Position numbers and translations under genes: made by a program
From: Chromatiales bacterium
GTDB lineage: Bacteria; Pseudomonadota; Gammaproteobacteria; UBA6429; Thiohalophilaceae
Length of the DNA: 6,123 nt
NCBI GenBank assembly: GCA_024641465.1
Contig: JAHEDB010000148.1
Coordinates: 1-6,123, forward strand
Direction: 5' to 3'
Part shown: one piece after another, positions 1-5,471 of the stretch
Layout: each line of letters begins with the position of its first letter
Numbering within the stretch: position 1 is the first letter of the stretch
The notes under the pieces: model-generated
Told to the model about the DNA's origin: nothing
Seen by the model: only the letters and a program-made list of their open reading frames with translations
The model's database searches: none

Positions 1-449
1 ATAAAGATCGGTATGCCGATCCCAAGGCCATGCACCGGCCGACTAAACAGGTAACTCACCAGACCGACAATGCCGACTGCGATGGCAACATTAAGCAGTG
101 ATACAGGGTAGGCATTGAGCAGATATAGCGAAAGCGCAATTGGAATCAGTGCGCCGCCGACATTGATGGCGATGATGGTCTTGCCGGTATAGGGCGGCAG
201 CGGGCCGAACAGGATTCTGGGTGCGGCAGGCGGCGGGCCGCCCTCGCGAGTTTCATTATGGATCGTAAACAGGGGCAGGTTGATCGTGCTGCCAAGCAGG
301 GAGGAAAAAAGGATGATGATCACCGAGTGCTGTGACAGCCCCAGCTTGTCCATGGCGACACTGATGACGCCGACCTGCACCAGGATCAACAACACGATTA
401 AAATCAGGCTGAAGATCAGCAACTGGATAAAGTTGGGCGGCTTTTGCAT
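1..449 (-). CDS. DUF1614-family integral membrane protein, C-terminus cut by window edge
   Basis: Partial gene, 149 codons visible, running off the left edge. The protein is very hydrophobic, with probable membrane segments at about residues 8-30, 42-62, 91-112 and 116-134. Between the second and third is a short polar, proline-rich loop (residues 64-90). Motifs I associate with the DUF1614 (COG4089) family are GSTINLP (53-59), NVGGALIP (96-103) and SRPVHGLGIGIP (136-147). The family has no known biochemical function; I assign it from recalled motifs. The ATG at 449-447 is the only sensible start: the in-frame codon two before it is the TAG of the upstream PRPP synthetase gene, leaving 3 nt between the genes. 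No clear Shine-Dalgarno is visible, so expression probably depends on ribosomes finishing the upstream gene. It is the third visible member of the operon, so a link to ribose, base or nucleotide transport or sensing is possible but only inferred. Confidence 0.8.
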   Translation of the reverse strand, partial: MQKPPNFIQLLIFSLILIVLLILVQVGVISVAMDKLGLSQHSVIIILFSSLLGSTINLPLFTIHNETREGGPPPAAPRILFGPLPPYTGKTIIAINVGGALIPIALSLYLLNAYPVSLLNVAIAVGIVGLVSYLFSRPVHGLGIGIPIF

Positions 450-452
450 GGT

Positions 453-1337
453 CTAAATTGACAAGCTGCGAACACCCTCGGCCAGTAAGGTATCGAGGTG
501 GATAACATTATCGTCGTGAATGATCGAATCCGTGCTCCATATCGATTCAATACCGGCATTTTTTAGCAAGTTGCTGGTGGTATGGTCGAACAAGGTATGG
601 GTGACGAGACAGTTAATCGACAGGGCACCTTGCTGGAATAATTGCCGGGCCGCTTCCAGCATGGTGTGACCGGTACTGATCATGTCATCGACCAGCACCA
701 CGTGGGACTGTTGTACATTCAGCGCAGGCAGTTCGACCTTGACGTGCTTGTCCGCATAACGGGTCTTGCGGGCAATACCATAGGCAAACCCGCCGACCCC
801 GGCAATGGCGCTGACCCACTGCTCCGATTCCGCATCGGGGCCGATCAACACATAGGCCTGGTTGTGTGTGGCCAGAAATTTGCCCAGCGCCTGAGTCGCG
901 GATAAGGTTACTGCCTGTTTGCACGGGATGGCTTGCTGCAGCTTGCTGATGCGGTGCAAATGGGGATCAACGGTCAGGACATTATCAAACAGCCCTGCCA
1001 GGTAACGACCGATGATCTTCTGACTGACCGCCTCGCCGGGATGAAAGGCGATATCCTGACGCATATAACACAGATAGGGCGCGACCAGGGTCAGTTGTCT
1101 GACCCCCATCTCCCGCGCAGTCTGTGCGACGAGCATTAACTCGATCAGTTTCGGATTCGGGTCCGGCAGGCTGCGGCACACAATGACGTGTTCGGTGAGA
1201 GATTCGGGCAACTGGACACGGCTCTCACCGTCGGGGAAGCGATGCAGACCGATGAGCTGGCTGGGGATGGCTAGTTGTTCGGCCAGCCGGATCGCCGGCG
1301 CCTGATAATCTTCGAAATACAGCAACGATGTGTTCAT
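453..1337 (-). CDS. prs: Ribose-phosphate pyrophosphokinase (PRPP synthetase) paralogue, archaeal-like short form
   Basis: Predicted cytoplasmic enzyme making PRPP from ribose 5-phosphate and ATP (releasing AMP), the donor for nucleotide, His and Trp synthesis and base salvage. Visible motifs, numbered from the ATG: FPDGE (34-38, ATP site), PYLCYMRQD (87-95), VDPHLH (123-128, metal/ATP), IGPDAESEQ (165-173), ARKTR (189-193) with a Lys at the catalytic position, and the PRPP-binding loop VVLVDDMISTG (213-223). At 294 aa it is shorter than the housekeeping bacterial enzyme (about 315). The RQD..F.PGEAVS stretch resembles archaeal class III enzymes, which lack ADP allostery, so it is probably a second, specialised paralogue. 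Start choice: ATG at 1337 lies 6 nt after the phosphorylase stop, with GGAG 12 nt upstream. An in-frame TTG at 1343 directly abuts that stop, has GGAG at an ideal 6 nt, and would add two residues. Its own TAG lies 3 nt before the DUF1614 gene. The family call is firm; exact substrate preference is not. Confidence 0.9.
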   Translation of the reverse strand: MNTSLLYFEDYQAPAIRLAEQLAIPSQLIGLHRFPDGESRVQLPESLTEHVIVCRSLPDPNPKLIELMLVAQTAREMGVRQLTLVAPYLCYMRQDIAFHPGEAVSQKIIGRYLAGLFDNVLTVDPHLHRISKLQQAIPCKQAVTLSATQALGKFLATHNQAYVLIGPDAESEQWVSAIAGVGGFAYGIARKTRYADKHVKVELPALNVQQSHVVLVDDMISTGHTMLEAARQLFQQGALSINCLVTHTLFDHTTSNLLKNAGIESIWSTDSIIHDDNVIHLDTLLAEGVRSLSI

Positions 1338-1343
1338 GGGCAA

Positions 1344-2897
1344 TCAAAACTCCATGTGCGCCTGGGTGACGTCTTCGGCTCGGCCAATCGTATAACCATC
1401 ATCGCTGTTGGCGAGGTTTTTGGCAAAATTAAAATCCGCGGGAAATTCGGCATAGATACGATATAACGGTTCATCCCTTTCGGCGCTGTCGCCGATCTTT
1501 TTCAGCAGGTCGACACCGGCCCGTTTTGCCATCGGCGCGCCGGCCATGCGCGCGATGCGGGCGAGCTGGTAATTATTGATGGTGGTCACCACCCCGGCCT
1601 TTTGCGCCAGGATGTCGATGTGCAGGGGCGCGAGACTGAAGTCAAAACCGCGGCTGCCCTGCAGGGTGATGATGTCGTGCATCTTTTGCAGGGCGCGGCC
1701 GGACTCGAGGATGTCGCGCGCCAGGGCATAGCCCTGGCCGCCACGCACATCGGGGTCAAACTCGAGGATCCGTCCGGCCAGTTGCAGGGTCTTCTGGCGC
1801 AGGTCGGCCGGGGCCTCGGGTAGGTTTTCCAGCACCTGCATCACATCCCGCGCCTCCAGTACCGGGCCGATGCCGCGTCCAACGGGTTGGCGGCCATCGG
1901 TAATGATCACCTCCAGGTGCAGGCCGAGGCGGTCGCCGATGTATTCGAATAATTTACGCAGGTGCAGGGCCTCCTGCATGTGGCGGACCTTGGCCGTGGG
2001 GCCGAGGGGGATGTCGATTAGCAGGTGGGTGGCGCCGGCGGCGATCTTTTTCGACAGGATGGAGGCGACCATCTGGCCTTCCGAATCGATACCGAGGGGA
2101 CGCTCGACCGAGATCAGGATGTCATCGGCCGGGGCCAGGCGGGCCTTGCCGCCCCAGGCCAGGCAGGCATGGGTAGTGTTGATGACCTCGTGCATGCGTT
2201 CCGGGGATAGATCGACCTCGGCCAATACGGCCATGGTATCGGCGGTGCCGGACGGGGAGGTGATGGCCCGGCTCGAGGTCTTGGGCATCAACAGGCCGTG
2301 ACTGGCGACGATGGGCACGATCAGCATGCTGGTGCGATTGCCGGGGATGCCACCGATACAGTGCTTGTCCACCACCTGAGTGGCATTCCATTTTAACTGC
2401 TCACCGGTCTCGGTCATGGCGCGGGTCAGGCTGTAGATCTCCTCTCGGTCCAGGCCGGTGTGCATGGAACCTACCAGAAACGCGGCCATTTCCATCTTGG
2501 AGTAACGGTTGGCGACGATATCCCGGGTAATGCTGCGAAAATCCTCGATTTCAAGCCGTTCACCGCCGATTTTGCGACGTACGGCCTCCATCGAGTCAGG
2601 TGGCTCGGCATGGGCGATACACACGGATTCCCCTTCCTGCATGCCCAGTTGCGCAAAGGCCTGTTCCGCCAGCCCCAGCTCATCGGGTTTGACGAAACCG
2701 TCGTCATCGACGACGTTGAGGACCGCAAAGATCTGCCGGCCATTGGCCATGACCTCGACCTTGCTGAGGGCCTGAAATCCCTCGGCCTGATAGACCTTGC
2801 ATTGCCGGTTCAGGTAGGCGACGTTTTCGTGATAGGTGTCGACGGCGACGCGCCGCAGTTTAAGTTTGGCCCCATTGGGGGAGGTTTTGGTTGTCAT
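1344..2897 (-). CDS. AMP phosphorylase / type 2 thymidine phosphorylase family protein
   Basis: Predicted cytoplasmic phosphorylase of 517 aa from the ATG. The family includes archaeal AMP phosphorylase (NMP + phosphate to base + ribose 1,5-bisphosphate) and proteins annotated as putative thymidine phosphorylase type 2. Domains: an N-terminal domain of about 85-100 residues absent from classical DeoA, a helical nucleoside-binding domain, then the phosphate-binding alpha/beta domain and C-terminal domain. Diagnostic segments are VDKHCIGGIPGNR (175-187) and KTSSRAITSPSGTADTM (206-222), which match the AMP phosphorylase style rather than the KHSTGG...SGRGLGHTGGT style of E. coli DeoA. A Lys pair follows at about 283-284 (SKKIAAGATH). 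Start: the ATG at 2897 gives the usual family length but has no obvious Shine-Dalgarno. A GTG at 2981 would add 28 residues that look unlike the family N-terminus. First gene of the operon, 6 nt before the PRPP synthetase. Whether it prefers AMP, CMP, UMP or thymidine cannot be read here, so I give no symbol. Confidence 0.9.
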   Translation of the reverse strand: MTTKTSPNGAKLKLRRVAVDTYHENVAYLNRQCKVYQAEGFQALSKVEVMANGRQIFAVLNVVDDDGFVKPDELGLAEQAFAQLGMQEGESVCIAHAEPPDSMEAVRRKIGGERLEIEDFRSITRDIVANRYSKMEMAAFLVGSMHTGLDREEIYSLTRAMTETGEQLKWNATQVVDKHCIGGIPGNRTSMLIVPIVASHGLLMPKTSSRAITSPSGTADTMAVLAEVDLSPERMHEVINTTHACLAWGGKARLAPADDILISVERPLGIDSEGQMVASILSKKIAAGATHLLIDIPLGPTAKVRHMQEALHLRKLFEYIGDRLGLHLEVIITDGRQPVGRGIGPVLEARDVMQVLENLPEAPADLRQKTLQLAGRILEFDPDVRGGQGYALARDILESGRALQKMHDIITLQGSRGFDFSLAPLHIDILAQKAGVVTTINNYQLARIARMAGAPMAKRAGVDLLKKIGDSAERDEPLYRIYAEFPADFNFAKNLANSDDGYTIGRAEDVTQAHMEF

Positions 2898-2933
2898 TTT
2901 TAAAGTATTGCTGACAAATCTGCGATTGACTAT

Positions 2934-2986
2934 GACCCGGCTCAAGCCAAATTGTTTACCCGCGGCTTGGATTTGCGCCACGGGTC
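2934..2986 (-). repeat. Nested inverted repeat upstream of the phosphorylase operon
   Basis: Outer arms GACCCG (2934-2939) and CGGGTC (2981-2986) enclose inner arms CAAGCC (2943-2948) and GGCTTG (2964-2969), all perfect 6-mers. The inner loop is 15 nt. It lies 37-89 nt upstream of the chosen ATG of the phosphorylase gene and could be an operator or a folded leader of the minus-strand transcript. Short arms like these can arise by chance, and no regulator is identifiable. Confidence 0.3.
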
Positions 2987-2998
2987 CCTATATTGTGA

Positions 2999-3027
2999 TG
3001 ATCATGCCGCAAAAGCTGGCGTATAAT
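2999..3027 (+). promoter_or_regulatory. Probable sigma70-type promoter for fmdB (and perhaps aspS)
   Basis: A perfect -10 hexamer TATAAT sits at 3022-3027, 45 bp before the fmdB start. With a 17-bp spacer the -35 is TGATCA (2999-3004), which matches only 3 of 6 consensus bases, so an activator may help or the true -35 may differ. The -10 is flanked by GGCG and CGCC arms, followed by the palindrome CCGGCCGG (3030-3037) near the expected start point. The position is inferred from consensus only. Confidence 0.5.
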
Positions 3028-3060
3028 CGCCGGCCGGTTATTATGTCGGAAGTGGAGTTT

Positions 3061-3066
3061 GGAGAG
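3061..3066 (+). promoter_or_regulatory. Ribosome-binding site of fmdB
   Basis: GGAGAG lies 5 nt before the ATG at 3072, at good spacing, and fixes the fmdB start. A second GGAG occurs slightly upstream at 3054-3057. Confidence 0.7.
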
Positions 3067-3071
3067 TTATC

Positions 3072-3314
3072 ATGCCGATTTATGAATATGAGTGTAAAGA
3101 CTGCGGTCATCAGCTGGAGGCCATCCAGAAAATCAGTGATGCGCCCCTGACCGAGTGCCCGGCCTGCGGCAAGCCCAGCCTGCAAAAACAGATCTCGGCC
3201 TCCGGCTTCCGGCTCAAGGGCGGCGGCTGGTACGAGACCGATTTTAAAAAGGGCGGCAAGAAGAATCTGGCCGGTGAGTCGTCCGCCAAACCCTCCGACA
3301 AATCGACCAAATAA
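3072..3314 (+). CDS. fmdB: FmdB-family zinc-ribbon protein
   Basis: Small 80-aa protein with the typical opening MPIYEYECKDCG and two CxxC pairs (C8/C11 and C29/C32) that would hold one zinc ion. The family's conserved segment ISASGFRLKGGGWYETDFK (41-59) follows, then a Lys/Ser-rich disordered tail. FmdB/CxxC_CxxC_SSSS proteins are very widespread. The name comes from a putative regulator of formamidase genes in Methylophilus, but no general function is established; a role in nucleic acid or protein binding is inference. It is preceded by a strong TATAAT promoter element and a GGAGAG ribosome-binding site. It lies 122 bp upstream of aspS on the same strand, a neighbourhood often seen in gammaproteobacteria, where a DUF502 membrane protein gene commonly lies between; that gene is absent here. 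Family assignment is secure. Confidence 0.93.
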   Translation: MPIYEYECKDCGHQLEAIQKISDAPLTECPACGKPSLQKQISASGFRLKGGGWYETDFKKGGKKNLAGESSAKPSDKSTK

Positions 3315-3340
3315 TCCCCGGCCGCAGTGCCACGTCGCGT

Positions 3341-3364
3341 CCCGGGCCATGAAATAAGCCCGGG
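3341..3364 (+). other. GC-only hairpin in the fmdB-aspS spacer
   Basis: Perfect 7-bp arms CCCGGGC (3341-3347) and GCCCGGG (3358-3364) surround a 10-nt AT-rich loop, 27 nt after the fmdB stop. No T-run follows on either strand, so it is not a canonical intrinsic terminator. It could be an attenuator, an mRNA stabiliser for the fmdB transcript, or a leader element of aspS. Confidence 0.45.
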
Positions 3365-3367
3365 TAC

Positions 3368-3396
3368 TTGCGCTGATTCCCCTCAATCCGTAACAT
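3368..3396 (+). promoter_or_regulatory. Weak candidate promoter for aspS
   Basis: TTGCGC (3368-3373) and TAACAT (3391-3396) are spaced by 17 bp but match the sigma70 consensus at only 3 and 4 of 6 positions. A TATATA at 3407-3412 is an alternative -10 without a -35. aspS may instead be transcribed from the fmdB promoter. Listed because it is the best candidate in this spacer. Confidence 0.2.
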
Positions 3397-3436
3397 GCCG
3401 CCTCCTTATATATGAACAAAAGGCAGGTCAGGCGAG

Positions 3437-5221
3437 ATGCGTACCCAGTATTGCGGCGAAGTAAATGAGTCCCTAATCGACCAGGAAGTGACGGTCTGTG
3501 GTTGGGTGCACCGCCGGCGAGACCATGGCGGCGTGATCTTCATCGACCTGCGTGATCGCAGCGGCATGCTGCAGATGGTATTTGACCCGGACAAGCCCGA
3601 ATCCTTCATGACCGCCGAGAAGGTGCGCAGTGAGTATGTACTTCGGGTCCGGGGCAAGGTCCGCCACCGCCCGCAAGGCACCACCAACCCGAATATCCCC
3701 ACCGGCATGATCGAGGTGCTGGGCCTGGAGCTGGAGATCGTCAACGCCTCCGAAACCCCGCCCTTCGTACTGGATGACGAGACCGTCTCGGAAGAACTGC
3801 GCCTGCGTTATCGCTACCTTGATCTGCGTCGTCCGGAAATGCTGCAACGCCTGCAACTGCGCTCCAGGATCGCCACCTTCCTGCGTAACTATCTCGATCA
3901 AAACGGTTTCATCGAGGTCGAGACCCCGATGCTGACCCGCGCCACCCCCGAGGGGGCGCGTGATTATCTGGTGCCGAGCCGCACCCATGAAGGGTCATTT
4001 TTTGCATTGCCCCAGTCACCACAGTTGTTCAAACAATTGCTGATGGTCTCCGGTTTAGACCGTTATTATCAGGTGGTGCGTTGCTTCCGCGACGAGGACC
4101 TGCGCGCCGACCGCCAGCCGGAATTCACCCAGCTGGATATCGAGACCTCGTTCCTTGATGAGACCACCATCATGCAGTTGATGGAAGAAATGATCCGCCG
4201 GCTGTTTGCCCAGACCCTGGAGATCCCCCTCCACAACCCCTTCCCACAGATGACCTATGCCGAGGCCATGCAGCGTTTTGGTTCGGACAAACCGGACCTG
4301 CGCATCCCGCTGGAACTGGTCGATATCGGTGACGTATTGCGTGATGTGGAATTCAAGGTCTTCAGTGGCCCGGCCACGGATCCCGAAGGACGTGTCGCGG
4401 CCTTGCATTTGCCCAAGGGCGGTGAGTTGACCCGCAAGGAGATCGACGATTACACCAAGTATGTCAGTATCTTCGGCGCCAAGGGCCTGGCCTATATCAA
4501 GGTCAATGAGTGGGCCAAGGGCCGTGACGGCCTGCAATCGCCCATCCTCAAGTTCCTGCCCGATGCGGCGGTGGATGCCATTATGCAACGCACCGGTGCC
4601 GCGGATGGCGACCTGATCTTCTTCGGTGCCGACAAGGCGCGTATCGTAAATGAGGCCCTCGGCGCGTTGCGCGTCAAGCTGGGTCATGACCGTGGTCTGG
4701 TGGAACACGGCTGGAAGCCGCTGTGGGTGATCGATTTCCCGATGTTCGAATGGGACGAAGGGGCCAAACGCTGGGTGGCCCTGCACCATCCGTTCACCGC
4801 GCCCAAGGAAGAACATGTCGAGCTGCTGGCGACCGATCCCGGCGCCTGTATCTCCCGGGCCTATGACCTGGTGCTGAATGGCACCGAGGTGGGTGGTGGC
4901 TCTATGCGTATCTATCGACCCCACATCCAGCAACAGGTCCTCCGCCATCTGGGTATCGATGACGAAGAGGCGCGGGATAAATTCGGCTTCCTGCTCGATG
5001 CACTGAAGTATGGCTGTCCGCCCCATGGCGGGATCGCCTTCGGCCTGGACCGCCTGGTGATGTTGATGACAGGCGCCCAGTCGATCCGCGACGTGATGGC
5101 CTTCCCCAAGACCCAGACGGCGAGCTGTCTGTTGACCCAGGCCCCATCACCGGTATCGGAGAAGCAACTGCGCGAGCTGCACATACGGGTGCGCAAACCG
5201 AGCGCGGAGCCCTCGGCCTAA
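3437..5221 (+). CDS. aspS: Aspartyl-tRNA synthetase, bacterial type, predicted non-discriminating
   Basis: Class IIb synthetase of 594 aa, normal length, attaching Asp to tRNA in the cytoplasm. Order: N-terminal OB-fold anticodon domain (about 1-105), catalytic core, the bacterial GAD insertion (about 290-420), then the rest of the core. Motif 1 region: NGFIEVETPMLTRATPEGARDYL (split as 156-171 and PEGARDYL 171-178). The QSPQLFKQ loop is at 193-200. Motif 2 is FRDEDLRADRQPEF (217-230), with catalytic R218 and E220. Motif 3 is GIAFGLDRL (532-540), with ATP-binding R539. H30 (in RRRDHGG) and G81 correspond to the H31/G82 pair linked to tRNA-Asn recognition in the Pseudomonas aeruginosa non-discriminating enzyme, where E. 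coli has Leu and Lys. It may therefore also charge tRNA-Asn with Asp for GatCAB amidation. The ATG at 3437 fits the conserved MRTxYCG start; an AGG sits 4 nt upstream. The gene is intact. It lies downstream of fmdB and upstream of a CHASE2 gene. Confidence 0.98.
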   Translation: MRTQYCGEVNESLIDQEVTVCGWVHRRRDHGGVIFIDLRDRSGMLQMVFDPDKPESFMTAEKVRSEYVLRVRGKVRHRPQGTTNPNIPTGMIEVLGLELEIVNASETPPFVLDDETVSEELRLRYRYLDLRRPEMLQRLQLRSRIATFLRNYLDQNGFIEVETPMLTRATPEGARDYLVPSRTHEGSFFALPQSPQLFKQLLMVSGLDRYYQVVRCFRDEDLRADRQPEFTQLDIETSFLDETTIMQLMEEMIRRLFAQTLEIPLHNPFPQMTYAEAMQRFGSDKPDLRIPLELVDIGDVLRDVEFKVFSGPATDPEGRVAALHLPKGGELTRKEIDDYTKYVSIFGAKGLAYIKVNEWAKGRDGLQSPILKFLPDAAVDAIMQRTGAADGDLIFFGADKARIVNEALGALRVKLGHDRGLVEHGWKPLWVIDFPMFEWDEGAKRWVALHHPFTAPKEEHVELLATDPGACISRAYDLVLNGTEVGGGSMRIYRPHIQQQVLRHLGIDDEEARDKFGFLLDALKYGCPPHGGIAFGLDRLVMLMTGAQSIRDVMAFPKTQTASCLLTQAPSPVSEKQLRELHIRVRKPSAEPSA

Positions 5222-5246
5222 GGCCGTAAATACTTGGCGGGTATAA

Positions 5247-5308
5247 CCCTGCTTGTACGAAAAGCCTGGGCCGTCGGCAGCTGAACAGCCACAACCGTGC
5301 AAGCAGGG
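5247..5308 (+). other. Long 13-bp stem-loop after aspS, possible structured RNA
   Basis: Arms CCCTGCTTGTACG (5247-5259) and CGTGCAAGCAGGG (5296-5308) pair over 13 bp with a single G-U wobble. They enclose a 36-nt GC-rich loop that has only weak internal pairing (GCT/AGC around a GAAC loop at 5280-5289). No T-run follows on either strand, so it does not look like an intrinsic terminator. It starts 26 nt after the aspS stop and 225 nt before the CHASE2 start, so it could be the 3' end fold of the aspS mRNA or part of a leader of the next gene. I match it to no known RNA family. Confidence 0.5.
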
Positions 5309-5341
5309 CGAAAGATCACTAATATTGATAGGTTCGGGGTG

Positions 5342-5373
5342 TGCACGAGGGCATTGCCCTGACTTCCCGTGCA
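5342..5373 (+). other. Nested hairpin in the CHASE2 upstream region
   Basis: Outer arms TGCACG (5342-5347) and CGTGCA (5368-5373) enclose an inner hairpin AGGGC-ATT-GCCCT (5348-5360) directly stacked on the outer stem, with GACTTCC unpaired on the 3' side. Together this is 11 perfect base pairs in 32 nt. No T-run follows. Its role is unknown; it could belong to the same folded leader as the neighbouring stem-loops. Confidence 0.4.
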
Positions 5374-5420
5374 GTTTACCATCATGCGTCTTTAATGCTG
5401 GCGAGAAGAACCGGTAGGAA

Positions 5421-5444
5421 CAGGAGGCGGTCATATCACTCCTG
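5421..5444 (+). other. CAGGAG/CTCCTG hairpin just upstream of the CHASE2 ribosome-binding site
   Basis: Perfect 6-bp arms at 5421-5426 and 5439-5444 with a 12-nt loop. The 3' arm is anti-Shine-Dalgarno-like and can instead pair with the CHASE2 ribosome-binding site at 5455-5459 (TCCTG with CAGGA), so the two pairings exclude each other. The AGGAGG in the 5' arm has no start codon at useful distance, so it does not serve a small ORF. Confidence 0.35.
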
Positions 5445-5454
5445 CTTCGTATAA

Positions 5455-5459
5455 CAGGA
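5455..5459 (+). promoter_or_regulatory. Likely ribosome-binding site of the CHASE2 gene
   Basis: CAGGA ends 12 nt before the GTG at 5472, slightly longer spacing than ideal. It is the only purine-rich match near the start. An overlapping TATAAC at 5450-5455 resembles a -10 element but has no -35 partner and lies too close to the start to be convincing. Confidence 0.45.
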
Positions 5460-5471
5460 AAACATATATCT

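Noticed and set aside
1870..2903. Plus-strand open frames of 143 and 147 codons inside the phosphorylase gene
   Set aside because: Composition shadows of a well-conserved gene, with no family resemblance and no ribosome-binding site.
3349..3357. Minimal ORF ATGAAATAA in the loop of the fmdB-aspS hairpin
   Set aside because: No Shine-Dalgarno upstream, and a two-codon ORF of this kind is easily expected by chance.
2988..3419. 143-codon minus-strand open frame across fmdB and its flanks
   Set aside because: Overlaps the secure fmdB gene and its promoter. The protein is Ala/Gly/Arg-rich without any domain.
4055..5026. Long 323-codon open frame on the minus strand inside aspS
   Set aside because: Antisense shadow of the GC-rich aspS gene. 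The product has no recognisable domain, and aspS is complete and conserved over the same bases.
5247..5308. Reading the 13-bp hairpin as the aspS intrinsic terminator
   Set aside because: No T-run follows on either strand and the loop is 36 nt, both atypical of intrinsic terminators.
5422..5445. Small leader ORF driven by the AGGAGG upstream of the CHASE2 gene
   Set aside because: No ATG, GTG or TTG occurs at a workable distance after the AGGAGG.
5222..5471. Known riboswitch class (c-di-GMP, fluoride, glycine and similar) in the spacer
   Set aside because: I compared the visible stems and single-stranded segments with consensus elements I remember and found no convincing match.
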